A DNA stretch of 64,000 nt from Chryseobacterium sp. MYb7 (GCF_002979455.1 NZ_PCOU01000018.1:43696-107695); one strand, 5' to 3'; numbered from the stretch's first letter, positions 41,521 through 50,923 are shown. Numbers and translations: made by a program. The notes: generated by a model from the letters alone, not told the origin.

Positions 41521-42234
41521 ATGTTTGAAAAATTGATCGATAGCTTCGAGAAACTGTGTCTGCAGATTATTATTGAAATATTGTTGGTTCCGGTAACCAT
41601 TTTCAAATTGTTTCAGGATCCCCGCCGCTGCTATGATCTTTCTGTACACGAGATGGAAAAGGAAGAAACTGAACGTTTTCACGACTACCTCTCTCCTATC
41701 AAGCTTTCTGTTTATACCTCTGTAATTGTCTCCGTGCTTTTAATGGATTATGGTGGTGAGCACAACATTATTTCAAAGATCAAGGGGCTAAGCATGGTGG
41801 AAAAAGCTCTGTTTATATTCCTGATGAATAATATTACTGCAGTACTCTTCAGTGTTGCTCTATTATGGTACAAAAAAGAGAAAATCAATACTGCAGCTTT
41901 CCGAACCCTCCTGTTTTCTTTCATTTATACAACCGTGTATACTTCTACTCCATTTTTTATATTAATCAGTTCTGTTATGTTTTTAGGTCAAACCTTAAAT
42001 GTAGAATCTTATCTGGATCACCTTGGCAAGGCAACTGAATATGGAACAAGAGATTATGTGTTTCTTCTGGTCTTTCTGGTCTTTATCATCATTGGGATTA
42101 TAGGGATCTTTAAGCTTTTCAAAGCTCTGCATTATATTCTTAAGAATAATTTCAGTTACCACCCTTATGTTGTATGGTTTTTTACGGTACTTTTCTTTGT
42201 GATACAGCTTTATTATACCCGGGGGTTTATTTAA
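41521..42234 (+). CDS. Polytopic membrane protein of unknown function
   Basis: The 237-residue protein has about five hydrophobic segments (~10-28, 60-78, 95-118, 130-155, 178-235) with a cytoplasmic polar N-terminal loop (Asp-Pro-Arg-Arg-Cys-Tyr). It resembles Yip1-like membrane proteins only in topology. No motif to support a function. It is 63+ bases upstream of a TetR gene in the same direction, without clear overlap. Confidence 0.5.
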   Translation: MFEKLIDSFEKLCLQIIIEILLVPVTIFKLFQDPRRCYDLSVHEMEKEETERFHDYLSPIKLSVYTSVIVSVLLMDYGGEHNIISKIKGLSMVEKALFIFLMNNITAVLFSVALLWYKKEKINTAAFRTLLFSFIYTTVYTSTPFFILISSVMFLGQTLNVESYLDHLGKATEYGTRDYVFLLVFLVFIIIGIIGIFKLFKALHYILKNNFSYHPYVVWFFTVLFFVIQLYYTRGFI

Positions 42235-42280
42235 TACCAATCTAGCCTTTTATAACATACCAGTCTGTTCATATTTTGTT

Positions 42281-42288
42281 TAAATTTG
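42281..42288 (+). promoter_or_regulatory. -7 box for the TetR gene
   Basis: TAAATTTG matches TAnnTTTG 16 bases before the ATG at 42304, so the start of transcription would be very close to the start codon. Confidence 0.45.
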
Positions 42289-42303
42289 CGGAAATCTTAG
42301 ATT

Positions 42304-42840
42304 ATGTCCCGACCTCGAGAAAGAATAGTAAGCACCGCAATGGTTCTCTTCCATAAGCAAGGTTACAATAATACAGGCATTAACCAGATTATTGAAGATG
42401 CAGGGGTATCAAAAGCAAGTTTTTACCAGCATTTCAGATCTAAAGATGAGCTTTGTATTGAATTTCTCAATAAAAGATATGATTATTGGGTTTCTGAGCT
42501 TGAGCAATTCACATCAGAAACAAAAACCGTACAAGAGAAATTCCAAAAATCTTTTGATTTCCTGATTTACATGAATCAAAGAGAAGATTTCAGAGGATGC
42601 AGTTTTCTGAATATTTTGTCGGAAATTCCTTCAGACAAGGAAGATATTCACCAGGTGATCCGTACTCATAAAAATAAGCTGAGAAAAAACTTCAATGAAG
42701 TTCTTCAAAATGATATGGTTTCAGCTCATATTTATCTTCTTTTTGAAAGTGCCTTACTCACCAGCCAGCTTTACAGATCGAATGAACTCATCGAAAAATC
42801 TAAAGTTATTGTGCAGGATATATTGAACGTCTCCTATTAA
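42304..42840 (+). CDS. TetR/AcrR-family repressor
   Basis: A 178-residue protein with the N-terminal TetR helix-turn-helix: Arg-Glu-Arg-Ile-Val-Ser-Thr-Ala, Gly-Tyr-Asn-Asn-Thr-Gly-Ile-Asn-Gln-Ile-Ile, Gly-Val-Ser-Lys-Ala-Ser-Phe-Tyr-Gln-His-Phe (~2-44). The C-terminal ligand domain resembles members that control drug efflux or quinone/aldehyde metabolism, including a Cys at ~98 (Arg-Gly-Cys-Ser-Phe). It is followed 10 bases later by a Crp/Fnr-type gene, so the two are likely cotranscribed. Confidence 0.92.
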   Translation: MSRPRERIVSTAMVLFHKQGYNNTGINQIIEDAGVSKASFYQHFRSKDELCIEFLNKRYDYWVSELEQFTSETKTVQEKFQKSFDFLIYMNQREDFRGCSFLNILSEIPSDKEDIHQVIRTHKNKLRKNFNEVLQNDMVSAHIYLLFESALLTSQLYRSNELIEKSKVIVQDILNVSY

Positions 42841-42850
42841 TCCTTCAGCT

Positions 42851-43384
42851 ATGCATATTCCTGATCTTCATTCTTTTTTAAAAACTGTTCTTCATTTATC
42901 ATCCGAAGTTATTTATCCTGCTAAAACCATTCTGCTTGAAGAAGGAAAAGTTTCAGATAAAATGTTCCTTGTAAAAAACGGAGCCTTAAGAGTATTTTTC
43001 TATCAGGACGGAAAAGAACTTACATTGGATTTTATAACAGAAAACCAGGCTGTTTCATCCTTTGACAGCTTTTTGAATGGGATTCCCAGCGATTTCGTTA
43101 TTGAAACTCTGGAATCTACTACAGTCTATGAGCTTCATAATGATACTTTTCATAAGCTCATGGAAAATCAGGAATTTCAGCATACTTTTCATCCGCTTTT
43201 TTACAAACGCTTCAGCGAAATCAATAAAAGGCTCATTTCTTTCATTAAAGATTCTCCTCAACAAAGATATGAACAACTTATCAAAAACAGACCAGAACTT
43301 CTTCTCCGCTTTCCACAGCATTATATTGCCTCTTATCTTGGTATTACCAGCGTTTCACTAAGCAGAATACGCAACAGGAGATAA
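42851..43384 (+). CDS. Crp/Fnr-family regulator
   Basis: The 177-residue protein has a cyclic-nucleotide-binding fold (~10-120: Leu-Leu-Glu-Glu-Gly-Lys-Val-Ser-Asp-Lys-Met-Phe-Leu-Val-Lys-Asn-Gly). The C-terminal short wing has His-Tyr-Ile-Ala-Ser-Tyr-Leu-Gly-Ile-Thr-Ser-Val-Ser-Leu-Ser-Arg-Ile-Arg, the family signature also seen in the Crp/Fnr protein at 1201. The ligand is unknown. It forms a two-regulator unit with the preceding TetR gene. Confidence 0.88.
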   Translation: MHIPDLHSFLKTVLHLSSEVIYPAKTILLEEGKVSDKMFLVKNGALRVFFYQDGKELTLDFITENQAVSSFDSFLNGIPSDFVIETLESTTVYELHNDTFHKLMENQEFQHTFHPLFYKRFSEINKRLISFIKDSPQQRYEQLIKNRPELLLRFPQHYIASYLGITSVSLSRIRNRR

Positions 43385-43425
43385 TTTCTTTACAATTGTT
43401 ATCGTTCAGTCACTAATCTGTAAGG

Positions 43426-43433
43426 TAATTTTG
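43426..43433 (+). promoter_or_regulatory. -7 box that fixes the NTF2-like start
   Basis: TAATTTTG overlaps the TTG at 43431 that opens the longer frame, so the gene must start at ATG 43452, 18 bases downstream. Confidence 0.55.
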
Positions 43434-43451
43434 CTTCAAAATAATAAAGGT

Positions 43452-43835
43452 ATGAAACATTTTATCCAACAGGTATTCAAAGAGGTATTAGAAAACCCGG
43501 TATTTGACGAATCATTAATTGAGAAATATTTTTCAAAAGAATACATTCAGCTTGTAGATCATTCTCAACTGAATTATGACCAATTTGTCCTGCACATCAA
43601 AAAGCTCAAAGAAAAAGTGGCTGAACAGAAGCTTGAAATCGTTAGCTATGCTGAAAATGGTAATATTATATTTACCAATCATATCGCAAAATCCACATTA
43701 AAAGATGGAAGTGAAGTTGTGCACAAAGTACTGGCAGAATTTACCATCCACAATCATCAGATTATACGATGTGATGAATTGACTTTACTTATAGAAGGAG
43801 ATGAAACTGCAAAAAATTTAGGATCCGAAAGGTAA
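43452..43835 (+). CDS. NTF2/SnoaL-like protein
   Basis: About 127 residues. The N-terminal helices (Phe-Ile-Gln-Gln-Val-Phe-Lys-Glu-Val) and a C-terminal strand region (Glu-Phe-Thr-Ile-His-Asn-His-Gln-Ile-Ile-Arg-Cys-Asp-Glu-Leu) fit the SnoaL-like ester-cyclase/polyketide-cyclase-type fold. Ligand unknown. ATG 43452 is chosen as explained at the -7 box. It may respond to the regulator pair immediately upstream. Confidence 0.75.
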   Translation: MKHFIQQVFKEVLENPVFDESLIEKYFSKEYIQLVDHSQLNYDQFVLHIKKLKEKVAEQKLEIVSYAENGNIIFTNHIAKSTLKDGSEVVHKVLAEFTIHNHQIIRCDELTLLIEGDETAKNLGSER

Positions 43836-43933
43836 TTACTCACTCTATGTTCCCTTTTAACAGACAGCTTCTATATTAACAATTCTTAAGAAAACCTTAA
43901 TTTTCTCTTTAACATCTTTTCCAAACAGACGTT

Positions 43934-43941
43934 TAATTTTG
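43934..43941 (+). promoter_or_regulatory. -7 box for the receptor-phytase operon
   Basis: TAATTTTG (TAnnTTTG) lies 29 bases before the GTG start at 43971. Confidence 0.5.
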
Positions 43942-43970
43942 TTACGTTTTTAATCTAATCAAAAGAAAAA

Positions 43971-46781
43971 GTGAAAAAAATTTTTACATCTGTTCTATTT
44001 TGTGCCTCTATTTTTTTCTATGCACAAACCGGATCTCTTTCCGGGAATATCAATGACGATTCTAAAATTGCCCTGCCAGGAGCCAAAATCTCCTTAAGTC
44101 CGGGAAATATCTATACCACATCAGATGAACACGGAAATTTTGTATTCCTGAATGTTCCTCCGGGAACGTACACCATGAAAATTGATTATTTGGGTTATGG
44201 TGTGCATGAATACAACGTAACCGTAGAACCTGAGAAAAATACGCGTCAGAATATCGTTTTCGACAAGAAAGAAACCTCTATTGCAGAAGTTGTTGTCTCC
44301 GGAGCTACGTTGAAAAATCAGGCAAGAGCTTTAAACAAGCAAAAAAGCAATGCGAATATTACCAATGTCATTTCATCGGATCAGATCGGCCGTTTTCCTG
44401 ATGCCAATATTGGGGATGCCTTGAAGAGAGTTCCGGGAATCACGATACAAAACGATCAGGGTGAAGCCAGAAACCTTATCATCAGAGGACTTGCTCCTAA
44501 TCTTAACTCAGTGACCCTGAATGGTGACAGAATTCCGTCTGCTGAAGGAGATAACCGTAATGTACAGATGGATTTGATTCCTTCTGATATGATTTCCACC
44601 ATAGAAGTTAATAAAACCCTCACTCCGGATATGGATGCCGATGCCATCGGAGGTTCTATCAACCTTATTACCAGAGCCTCACCGAACGGACAGAGAATTT
44701 CAGCAACTGTTGCAGGAGGCTACAACCCCATCCGTGAAAAAGGAAATTACACTGCCGGATTTGTCTACGGAAACCGGTTTTTAGACAAAAAATTAGGGGC
44801 TGTATTCAGCTTCTCCTATAACAACAACAATTTTGGCTCTGATAATATAGAACCCGTATGGAGCCAGGCGAATGATCTTGCGCAAACCGTTTATGTAAGC
44901 AAAATGGGGGTACGTTATTATAATGAGCATCGTATCAGGCATAGTTTTGATCTTAATATGGATTATGAATTCAATTCCAAAAATAAGATCTACGCTTCTG
45001 CCATGTACAATTTCAGAAATGATAAAGAAACCAGACTGGCTTTAGGATATAAAATAAAACCGGTCTACAATGCAGATGAAACGGAGATTACAGACTGGAA
45101 AGGCAGTATTACAAGACAAAATAAAGGTGGGAATGCTGATAATGACAATACCCGTCTGGAAAAACAAAGAGTTCAGAATTACGCTTTAAGAGGAGAGCAT
45201 TTATTAGGTTCTAAAGTAGACCTTGACTGGTCCGTAAACTATGCCATCGCCAGTGAAGATAAGCCTCATCAGCGTTATATAGAGTTTGAAAACAGCAAAA
45301 TGAATTTTTCTCCAAACCTTAGTAATCCTGAAAAACCCATGTTCAATCTTCTGACTGCAGACAATTTGGGCAGTTATAAACTGAGCGATCTTTCGGATGC
45401 CAACAACTTTACACAGGAAAAAGAATTGGGAGCAAAAGTGAATGTACGCTTTCCTTTTTCAGTGATTGATGGTCAGAAAGGTCGTCTTCGAACAGGTTTC
45501 CGTATGCGTTTGAAGAAAAAGGAAAGAGAGAATGATTTCTATGCTTTTACACCAGTCAACAGTTTGGGAAGCCTTTTATCCGTACCTACAATCAATCTTG
45601 ACGGTCAGAACTTCCAGGCTGGGCATTATGTTCCGGGAACTTTTGTGGATCCGGCATTCCTTGGAAGTTTGGATTTATTCAACCCTACTTTATTTAATGG
45701 TAAGCTTAAGCCTGAAAAGTATCTTTCCAGTAACTACAATGCAAAGGAACAAATCTATGCGGGTTATATCCGTTGGGATCAGGATTTTAATGACAAATTA
45801 TCCATGATCGTTGGAGCACGTTTTGAAACCACCCAAATTGATTATACCGGAAATTATGTGATGAATGAAAAGGATCTGGTAGGGCAGATCAATAATACCA
45901 ACACCTACACCAACGTACTTCCCAATATTTCCTTCAAATATGTTCCAATGCAGGATCTTGTACTTCGCACAGCATTTACTGCCGCCCTTGCCCGCCCGAA
46001 TTATTACTCGTTGGTTCCGTACCTGAATGTTATATCAGAAGATGAGATCGTAGCAGCCGGTAATCCAAACTTAAAAGCAACCTATGCCTATAATTTTGAT
46101 TTTATGGCTGAAAAATATTTCAAGTCTGTTGGGATTCTTTCAGGTGGAGTTTTCTATAAAAATCTGAACAACTTTATTTACACCTATTCTAAAAGAAATT
46201 ATACGGCCAATGATTTTGCCAATGATTTCGCAGGGCAAACCAACCCTATTCCTGCCGGAGAAAGCAACTGGAAATTCACCCAGCAGCGTAATGGTGACAA
46301 TGTAGACATCTATGGTTTTGAAGTCGCTTTACAAAGACAGCTTGATTTTATTCCGGGAGCCTTCTGGAAAGGACTTGGAGTGTATGTAAACTATACCTAC
46401 ACCAAATCCAAAGCAAAAGGAATCACCAACGAAGATGGAGTGGAAAGAACGGATGTAGGGCTTCCGGGAGCTTCTCCTCATATGTTCAACGGATCACTTT
46501 CCTGGGAGAATAAACGTTTCTCAGCAAGAGTTTCCATGAACTATGCTTCTCACTATATTGACGAGCTTGGTGGTAAAGCGTTTGATGATCGTTATTATGA
46601 TAAACAGTTTTTCCTTGATGCCAATGCTTCTTACAAGATCACAAGCCAATTGAGAGTTTTTGCGGAAGCCAATAATCTGACCAATCAGCCGTTAAGATAC
46701 TACCAAGGAATCCAAAGCAGAACTGCTCAGGCAGAATATTACAGACCTAGATTTACAATGGGAGTGAAATTTGATTTCTAA
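43971..46781 (+). CDS. TonB-dependent outer-membrane receptor
   Basis: The 936-residue protein starts with GTG, immediately ahead of a signal peptide (ending Phe-Tyr-Ala-Gln). A carboxypeptidase-regulatory-like domain (~20-100: Gly-Ser-Leu-Ser-Gly-Asn, Tyr-Leu-Gly-Tyr) precedes the plug (~115-235: Arg-Val-Pro-Gly-Ile-Thr-Ile, Ile-Glu-Val-Asn-Lys-Thr-Leu-Thr-Pro-Asp). The barrel fills the rest and ends in aromatic Phe-Asp-Phe. There is no STN domain, so it does not signal. Coupling to a phytase 6 bases downstream suggests uptake of phytate or its phosphate-release products. Confidence 0.93.
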   Translation: MKKIFTSVLFCASIFFYAQTGSLSGNINDDSKIALPGAKISLSPGNIYTTSDEHGNFVFLNVPPGTYTMKIDYLGYGVHEYNVTVEPEKNTRQNIVFDKKETSIAEVVVSGATLKNQARALNKQKSNANITNVISSDQIGRFPDANIGDALKRVPGITIQNDQGEARNLIIRGLAPNLNSVTLNGDRIPSAEGDNRNVQMDLIPSDMISTIEVNKTLTPDMDADAIGGSINLITRASPNGQRISATVAGGYNPIREKGNYTAGFVYGNRFLDKKLGAVFSFSYNNNNFGSDNIEPVWSQANDLAQTVYVSKMGVRYYNEHRIRHSFDLNMDYEFNSKNKIYASAMYNFRNDKETRLALGYKIKPVYNADETEITDWKGSITRQNKGGNADNDNTRLEKQRVQNYALRGEHLLGSKVDLDWSVNYAIASEDKPHQRYIEFENSKMNFSPNLSNPEKPMFNLLTADNLGSYKLSDLSDANNFTQEKELGAKVNVRFPFSVIDGQKGRLRTGFRMRLKKKERENDFYAFTPVNSLGSLLSVPTINLDGQNFQAGHYVPGTFVDPAFLGSLDLFNPTLFNGKLKPEKYLSSNYNAKEQIYAGYIRWDQDFNDKLSMIVGARFETTQIDYTGNYVMNEKDLVGQINNTNTYTNVLPNISFKYVPMQDLVLRTAFTAALARPNYYSLVPYLNVISEDEIVAAGNPNLKATYAYNFDFMAEKYFKSVGILSGGVFYKNLNNFIYTYSKRNYTANDFANDFAGQTNPIPAGESNWKFTQQRNGDNVDIYGFEVALQRQLDFIPGAFWKGLGVYVNYTYTKSKAKGITNEDGVERTDVGLPGASPHMFNGSLSWENKRFSARVSMNYASHYIDELGGKAFDDRYYDKQFFLDANASYKITSQLRVFAEANNLTNQPLRYYQGIQSRTAQAEYYRPRFTMGVKFDF

Positions 46782-46787
46782 ATAAAT

Positions 46788-47822
46788 ATGAAAAACATAC
46801 ATTACATACTGGCTATTTCAGTTCTTCCTTTAGTGATCAATTGTACAGGGCAGAAAGAAATAACAGAAAAATTAAAACCTACCGTTATTACAGAAACGGT
46901 GGTTCATGATACAGATGATCCTGCTATATGGATCAATCCTAAAGATGCTTCCAAAAGTATCATCATCGGGACAGATAAAGATACTGATGGCGGATTGTAT
47001 GCCTTTGATCTTAACGGGAAAATTATCAATAAAGTGTTAGGATTGAAGCGTCCAAACAATGTTGATCTTGAATATGGTTTTATTTTAAATGGACAAAAAA
47101 CAGATATCGCGGCGGTAACTGAAAGGGAAACCAACAAAGTAAAATTATACTCGCTTCCTGAACTAAAAGAATTGGGAGAAATCTCAGTATTTGAAGGAGA
47201 ATCAGAACGTGGTCCAATGGGAATCTCAATGTACAAAAATCCGGAAACGGGAGATATATTTGTGATTGTTGGAAGAAAATCCGGTCCGTCTGACGGTTAC
47301 TTATGGCAGTATCAACTTTCTGAAAAAAATGGTTCCATTACAGGAAAAGTTGTCCGTAAATTCGGGAAATACAGTGGCTTAAAAGAGATTGAAAGCATTG
47401 CTGTAGATGACGAAATGGGTTATATCTACTATTCTGATGAACAGTTTGGAGTTCATAAGTACTATGCAGATCCAGAGAAAGGCAATGAAGAATTATCCGT
47501 TTTCGGCAAAGGCGATTTTAAATCTGATGTGGAAGGAATTTCAATTTATCCAACCTCTAAAGGAAAAGGATACATTCTGGTTTCCAATCAGCAGAATGAT
47601 ACCTTCAATGTTTATTTAAGAGAAGACCAATCCAAAGGAAGAATTGCAGAAATTCCGGTGTCTACGCTGGAAAGTGATGGTTCTGAGGTGACGAATATTA
47701 ATCTAGGTCCAAAATTCCCGAAAGGAGTTTTTGTGGCGATGAGCAATGGAAGAGTATTTCACTTTTATGACTGGAGGATTGTTGAAAAAGCAATAAAATC
47801 AGTAGTGAAAAATAATAAATAA
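46788..47822 (+). CDS. Beta-propeller phytase lipoprotein
   Basis: A 344-residue enzyme. The lipobox Val-Ile-Asn-Cys (~19) makes it a surface or periplasmic lipoprotein. The mature part is a beta-propeller phytase: Asp-Asp-Pro-Ala-Ile-Trp-Ile-Asn-Pro (~49-57), Ser-Lys-Ser-Ile-Ile-Ile-Gly-Thr-Asp-Lys-Asp (~61-72), Arg-Pro-Asn-Asn-Val-Asp (~90) and Gly-Pro-Met-Gly-Ile-Ser-Met-Tyr (~140). These Ca2+-dependent enzymes cleave phosphate from inositol phosphates. It is coupled to the receptor gene by a 6-base gap, forming a phytate-use unit. Confidence 0.92.
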   Translation: MKNIHYILAISVLPLVINCTGQKEITEKLKPTVITETVVHDTDDPAIWINPKDASKSIIIGTDKDTDGGLYAFDLNGKIINKVLGLKRPNNVDLEYGFILNGQKTDIAAVTERETNKVKLYSLPELKELGEISVFEGESERGPMGISMYKNPETGDIFVIVGRKSGPSDGYLWQYQLSEKNGSITGKVVRKFGKYSGLKEIESIAVDDEMGYIYYSDEQFGVHKYYADPEKGNEELSVFGKGDFKSDVEGISIYPTSKGKGYILVSNQQNDTFNVYLREDQSKGRIAEIPVSTLESDGSEVTNINLGPKFPKGVFVAMSNGRVFHFYDWRIVEKAIKSVVKNNK

Positions 47823-48213
47823 AAATAATCTTTTAAACCATTAAGGTTTGATAAGGGTTTAAGAGTATTAAGCTGAGCTAAACAGCCATTGCGAACCGGA
47901 GGTGAAGCAATCTCACGAATTCTGTTTAGCTTAATACTCTTCACTTTTTCATTCTTCTTAATTGTTTATTTCTTAAAAGTTTTTCAACGCAAAGTTGATT
48001 CTAAGGGTTGTAATATTGTAATGGTGCTAAGAAAGAGTTGATTTGCAATCAACCGATGAAGCAAAATTTTTATCCATGAGCTTTTCAAGCAGCTTGCTGC
48101 AAAATTTTGCTAGATCAGAAATAATAAAGTTTATTTCTTAAGCTTTGCGTTAGAAATAATCGCATTGTTATACCATCACAAAAACTTCCCTCTCCCAGCC
48201 TCCCTCTTCCCTC
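47823..48213. repeat. Intergenic palindromic repeat region
   Basis: It contains a nested palindrome: AAGAGTATTAAGCT...TAAACAG (47861-47885) against CTGTTTAGCTTAATACTCTT (47922-47941), with an inner ATTGC/GCAAT stem (47888-47912) around GAACCGGAGGTGAA. A second inverted repeat (AGCAAAATTTT at 48060-48070; AAAATTTTGCT at 48101-48111) follows. Such GC-richer hairpin modules are dispersed in Chryseobacterium-type genomes; their role is unknown. No gene is seen. Confidence 0.6.
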
Positions 48214-48936
48214 CTACTTATACGTCCCAAACACCCTATCCCAAATAGAAGTATAAAATCCAAAGTTTTTACTTTCATCCAAATGATGCTGGTTATGAAA
48301 TCTTGTTGTTCCCACAAAGAAACGATCAAAAGAAGCAGGAAAAAATTCTCTGTTCAAATGTCCTATGGTTCCCCAAATGAGGTTGAGTAAAAGATATATT
48401 GAAATAGAAATCACAGAAAAATCATAACCTATAAGTAAAGCCAGCATCATCAACCCAAATCCTATGGTTTCGAAAGGATGAAGTACAAAAAGGCTCAAAA
48501 AATTGGTACTGACATGCTCATGATGTTTTCCATGCAAAGTTTTATAGATGAAAGGTAAATGAGCTGCAAAATGAAAGAAATACATCAGAAGATCCATTAA
48601 GAGAAGCAAAGCTGCCACTTCCGCTATGACTCCAATCACAGATTGAGTTTGTCCCATCACAATCCATCCGTTTTTCCATAGGAAAGCTCCTAACAACAGT
48701 ACCAAACTGTTACATAGTACAGTAAGCAGACTAAGGTAAAAATCGGATCTTGTGACAGGATGATTTTTCTCCTGTAACTGGCTTTTACGGCAAGTTTTTT
48801 CTATAAAAACAGATAAGCCTATAGAAAACAGATACAGAACAACATTAATGGTCAGACTGAATATGATCCACTCTGGCCAGGAAAACTGCCAAAATATCTG
48901 TAGATAACCGGAAAGTTCTGTTTGATTAAAATTCAT
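48214..48936 (-). CDS. Sterol-desaturase/fatty-acid-hydroxylase superfamily membrane enzyme
   Basis: The 240-residue protein has about four transmembrane segments and the histidine boxes of the non-haem di-iron family: His-Phe-Ala-Ala-His (~123-127), His-Gly-Lys-His-His (~137-141) and His-Asn-Gln-His-His (~218-222). These enzymes hydroxylate lipids or carotenoids. It is a single gene between intergenic repeats. Confidence 0.9.
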   Translation of the reverse strand: MNFNQTELSGYLQIFWQFSWPEWIIFSLTINVVLYLFSIGLSVFIEKTCRKSQLQEKNHPVTRSDFYLSLLTVLCNSLVLLLGAFLWKNGWIVMGQTQSVIGVIAEVAALLLLMDLLMYFFHFAAHLPFIYKTLHGKHHEHVSTNFLSLFVLHPFETIGFGLMMLALLIGYDFSVISISIYLLLNLIWGTIGHLNREFFPASFDRFFVGTTRFHNQHHLDESKNFGFYTSIWDRVFGTYK

Positions 48937-49015
48937 AAGTCCTTCATCCTTCAGCTTGATGTCATAAAGGTATGAATTTCATAGTGAAATCAACCGATAA
49001 AGTATATTCCAGATT

Positions 49016-49285
49016 CTATTTCTGTCGTGCCTTTCTTCTGAGTTCCCGGAGTCTTGATGTGAGTTTTTTTCTTAAATCATTATGATATTCGCGGTAGTTT
49101 TTGATGCTGTTCTCCAGATTCTTTTTATTGAGCAGATACTCATCATACAAATGTCTGAGCTCTGAAATTTGATTAATTACCTCTGAAGGCTGGCTTTCAG
49201 GATCTTCCGCAGCTTCTATCAGCAGACGGTAATATTCAACACGACTGGTCAGGTTCATATGAAGTTTTGGCTCTATTCCCTGCAT
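49016..49285 (-). CDS. Small coiled-coil protein
   Basis: An 89-residue, strongly charged protein. Its middle part (~20-85) is a helical Leu/Glu/Arg/Lys pattern that should form a coiled coil (Glu-Leu-Arg-His-Leu-Tyr-Asp-Glu-Tyr-Leu-Leu-Asn-Lys-Lys). No signal peptide. I recognise no family. It is 78 bases from the desaturase gene, on the same strand. Confidence 0.5.
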   Translation of the reverse strand: MQGIEPKLHMNLTSRVEYYRLLIEAAEDPESQPSEVINQISELRHLYDEYLLNKKNLENSIKNYREYHNDLRKKLTSRLRELRRKARQK

Positions 49286-49576
49286 GATCTTATTATTTTA
49301 TTGAGTTCTTGAATGGGTAAAAAACAAAGAGATTTTGCTTTTACTATTTGATATTTTACTTTTTTATTATTAAATAACCTTCTTAAATTTCTTTTTTGAA
49401 CCATTAAGATTGTATTAAGGTGTTAAGATAATTAAGATAAGCTTCGCCTTAATTTAAAATCAGAATGATTGACCTTAACTCCACTTTAATTCTTTAAAAT
49501 TCTTAGTGGTTAAAAAAAGATATCCATTTTTACATACTCGAAAATGTAACGTCTTTTTATCTTTTCTATCCAAATT
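49286..49576. repeat. Second copy of a Chryseobacterium-like intergenic repeat
   Basis: The block at 49399-49454 (ACCATTAAGATTGTATTAAG...) resembles the stretch at 47836-47875 (ACCATTAAGGTTTGATAAGG...). It ends in a hairpin AATTAAG/CTTAATT (49430-49436 and 49448-49454). No gene is seen. Confidence 0.4.
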
Positions 49577-50917
49577 CTATTTTTCCATCATAACCGGAGG
49601 TACATCACTCTGAAATAAAATCTTAACACCTCCATTTTTTTCCTGACCTGCAGATTTGAAATAACCTCCGTTAAGAGCAGAAGAAATAAGAGTTTCGTTG
49701 GGATCTCCCAAAGGTAATAATGGCAGACCGGCAAATTCATTGACGTTGAGCTGTGGTGAAATTCCATTGCTGTATTCCCCTACTCCGTTGGCATTAAATA
49801 CTTTATAGATTACCGGATGAATCTGCCATGAAATTTTTCTGGGTTTACGCTTGTCTTCCACTACAAATCCAGCCATATCTTTTCCGAGTGTAACATCTCC
49901 AATCTGAACGACCTGAATATAAGGTTTCAGATTGTTCACAACTATTTCAGCTGCAGATGCTGTACTGCTTGATGTCAGAATAAACACTTTCTGTAATCCC
50001 AATGCATTCCCACGCAAAGTTGTAAAATCCAAAGCTTTTGGATCATAAGCGATTTGCTGGGCAAATGTTCTTTTTACTTCACCACCATTTTTATTTCCTT
50101 TAAAAACAATGAATGGCGATCCTGATGATAAACCTGCAGGAATCAACGAACAGAGTGCAGCCGCAGATGATACAGAACCTCCATAATTGTAGCGAAGATC
50201 GAGAATCAGTTCCTGTACTCCGGCAGCTTTCAATTCTCCAAACTTTTGGTTCAGCGTCTGAGTCATTCCGTCAGGAAAGTCATAGATGTACAGATATCCT
50301 ATTTTTTTACCGTTTTTTTCAAAAATTTTGGATAAAACAGGTTGTTCAAAAGAAAAACCATAGTAAACCGTGATATTTTTCTCATAGGTAATAGCTCCGT
50401 TCTGCCATTTTCCAACGGTAAGTTCTACAACAGTCTGATCTTTAATAGATGAAGCCATTGTTTCGGCATTAGCGGCCGTCATTACTTTTCCATTAACTTT
50501 TGTGATGATCATTCCTCTTTCCAGCCCTGCATTGAAGGCCGGAGAATTTTGAAGCACCAGCTTTACTACGGTAACCACTTCATTATTGGCAAGCTGAACA
50601 ACAGAGTAATCAAACCCGTACATATTTCTTATAGAACGTGGATAGGAAGAGGAATCTTCAGTATTAACGATAAAAGAAAACCGATCCTTGGAAGAAAGCA
50701 GATTTTTGAAAAAATCTTTGACAGGAAGCTGGTAATTAGGTTTTGCAGGCATTTCATCCGCCCAATAATAATACCGTTTCATGCTGTCCTGAACCCAGAG
50801 ATTCACAGATTCTGTGCTCCCTTCCGGAAAAACGGGAGCATTTTCGTCGCTATTATTCGTACACGAAATGAGAAAGACTGCGATGGCAATGCATTGAAGT
50901 TTTAAAAAATTTTTCAT
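49577..50917 (-). CDS. S41 peptidase lipoprotein with PDZ domain
   Basis: About 446 residues. The signal peptide ends in a lipobox (Leu-Ile-Ser-Cys). A PDZ domain (~110-190) has Gly-Leu-Glu-Arg-Gly-Met-Ile-Ile-Thr-Lys-Val-Asn-Gly. The S41 catalytic domain (~210-400) has Leu-Arg-Tyr-Asn-Tyr-Gly-Gly, the Ser nucleophile in Ser-Ser-Ser-Thr-Ala-Ser-Ala-Ala-Glu, and the Lys in Gly-Lys-Asp-Met-Ala-Gly. ATG at 50917 is preferred over the TTG at 50923. It overlaps nothing but follows the lipoprotein gene by 6 bases, so the two are cotranscribed. Likely a surface processing or degrading peptidase. Confidence 0.88.
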   Translation of the reverse strand: MKNFLKLQCIAIAVFLISCTNNSDENAPVFPEGSTESVNLWVQDSMKRYYYWADEMPAKPNYQLPVKDFFKNLLSSKDRFSFIVNTEDSSSYPRSIRNMYGFDYSVVQLANNEVVTVVKLVLQNSPAFNAGLERGMIITKVNGKVMTAANAETMASSIKDQTVVELTVGKWQNGAITYEKNITVYYGFSFEQPVLSKIFEKNGKKIGYLYIYDFPDGMTQTLNQKFGELKAAGVQELILDLRYNYGGSVSSAAALCSLIPAGLSSGSPFIVFKGNKNGGEVKRTFAQQIAYDPKALDFTTLRGNALGLQKVFILTSSSTASAAEIVVNNLKPYIQVVQIGDVTLGKDMAGFVVEDKRKPRKISWQIHPVIYKVFNANGVGEYSNGISPQLNVNEFAGLPLLPLGDPNETLISSALNGGYFKSAGQEKNGGVKILFQSDVPPVMMEK

Positions 50918-50923
50918 ACGCAA

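Noticed and set aside
43431..43451. TTG start of the NTF2-like gene (43431)
   Set aside because: It overlaps the -7 box TAATTTTG.
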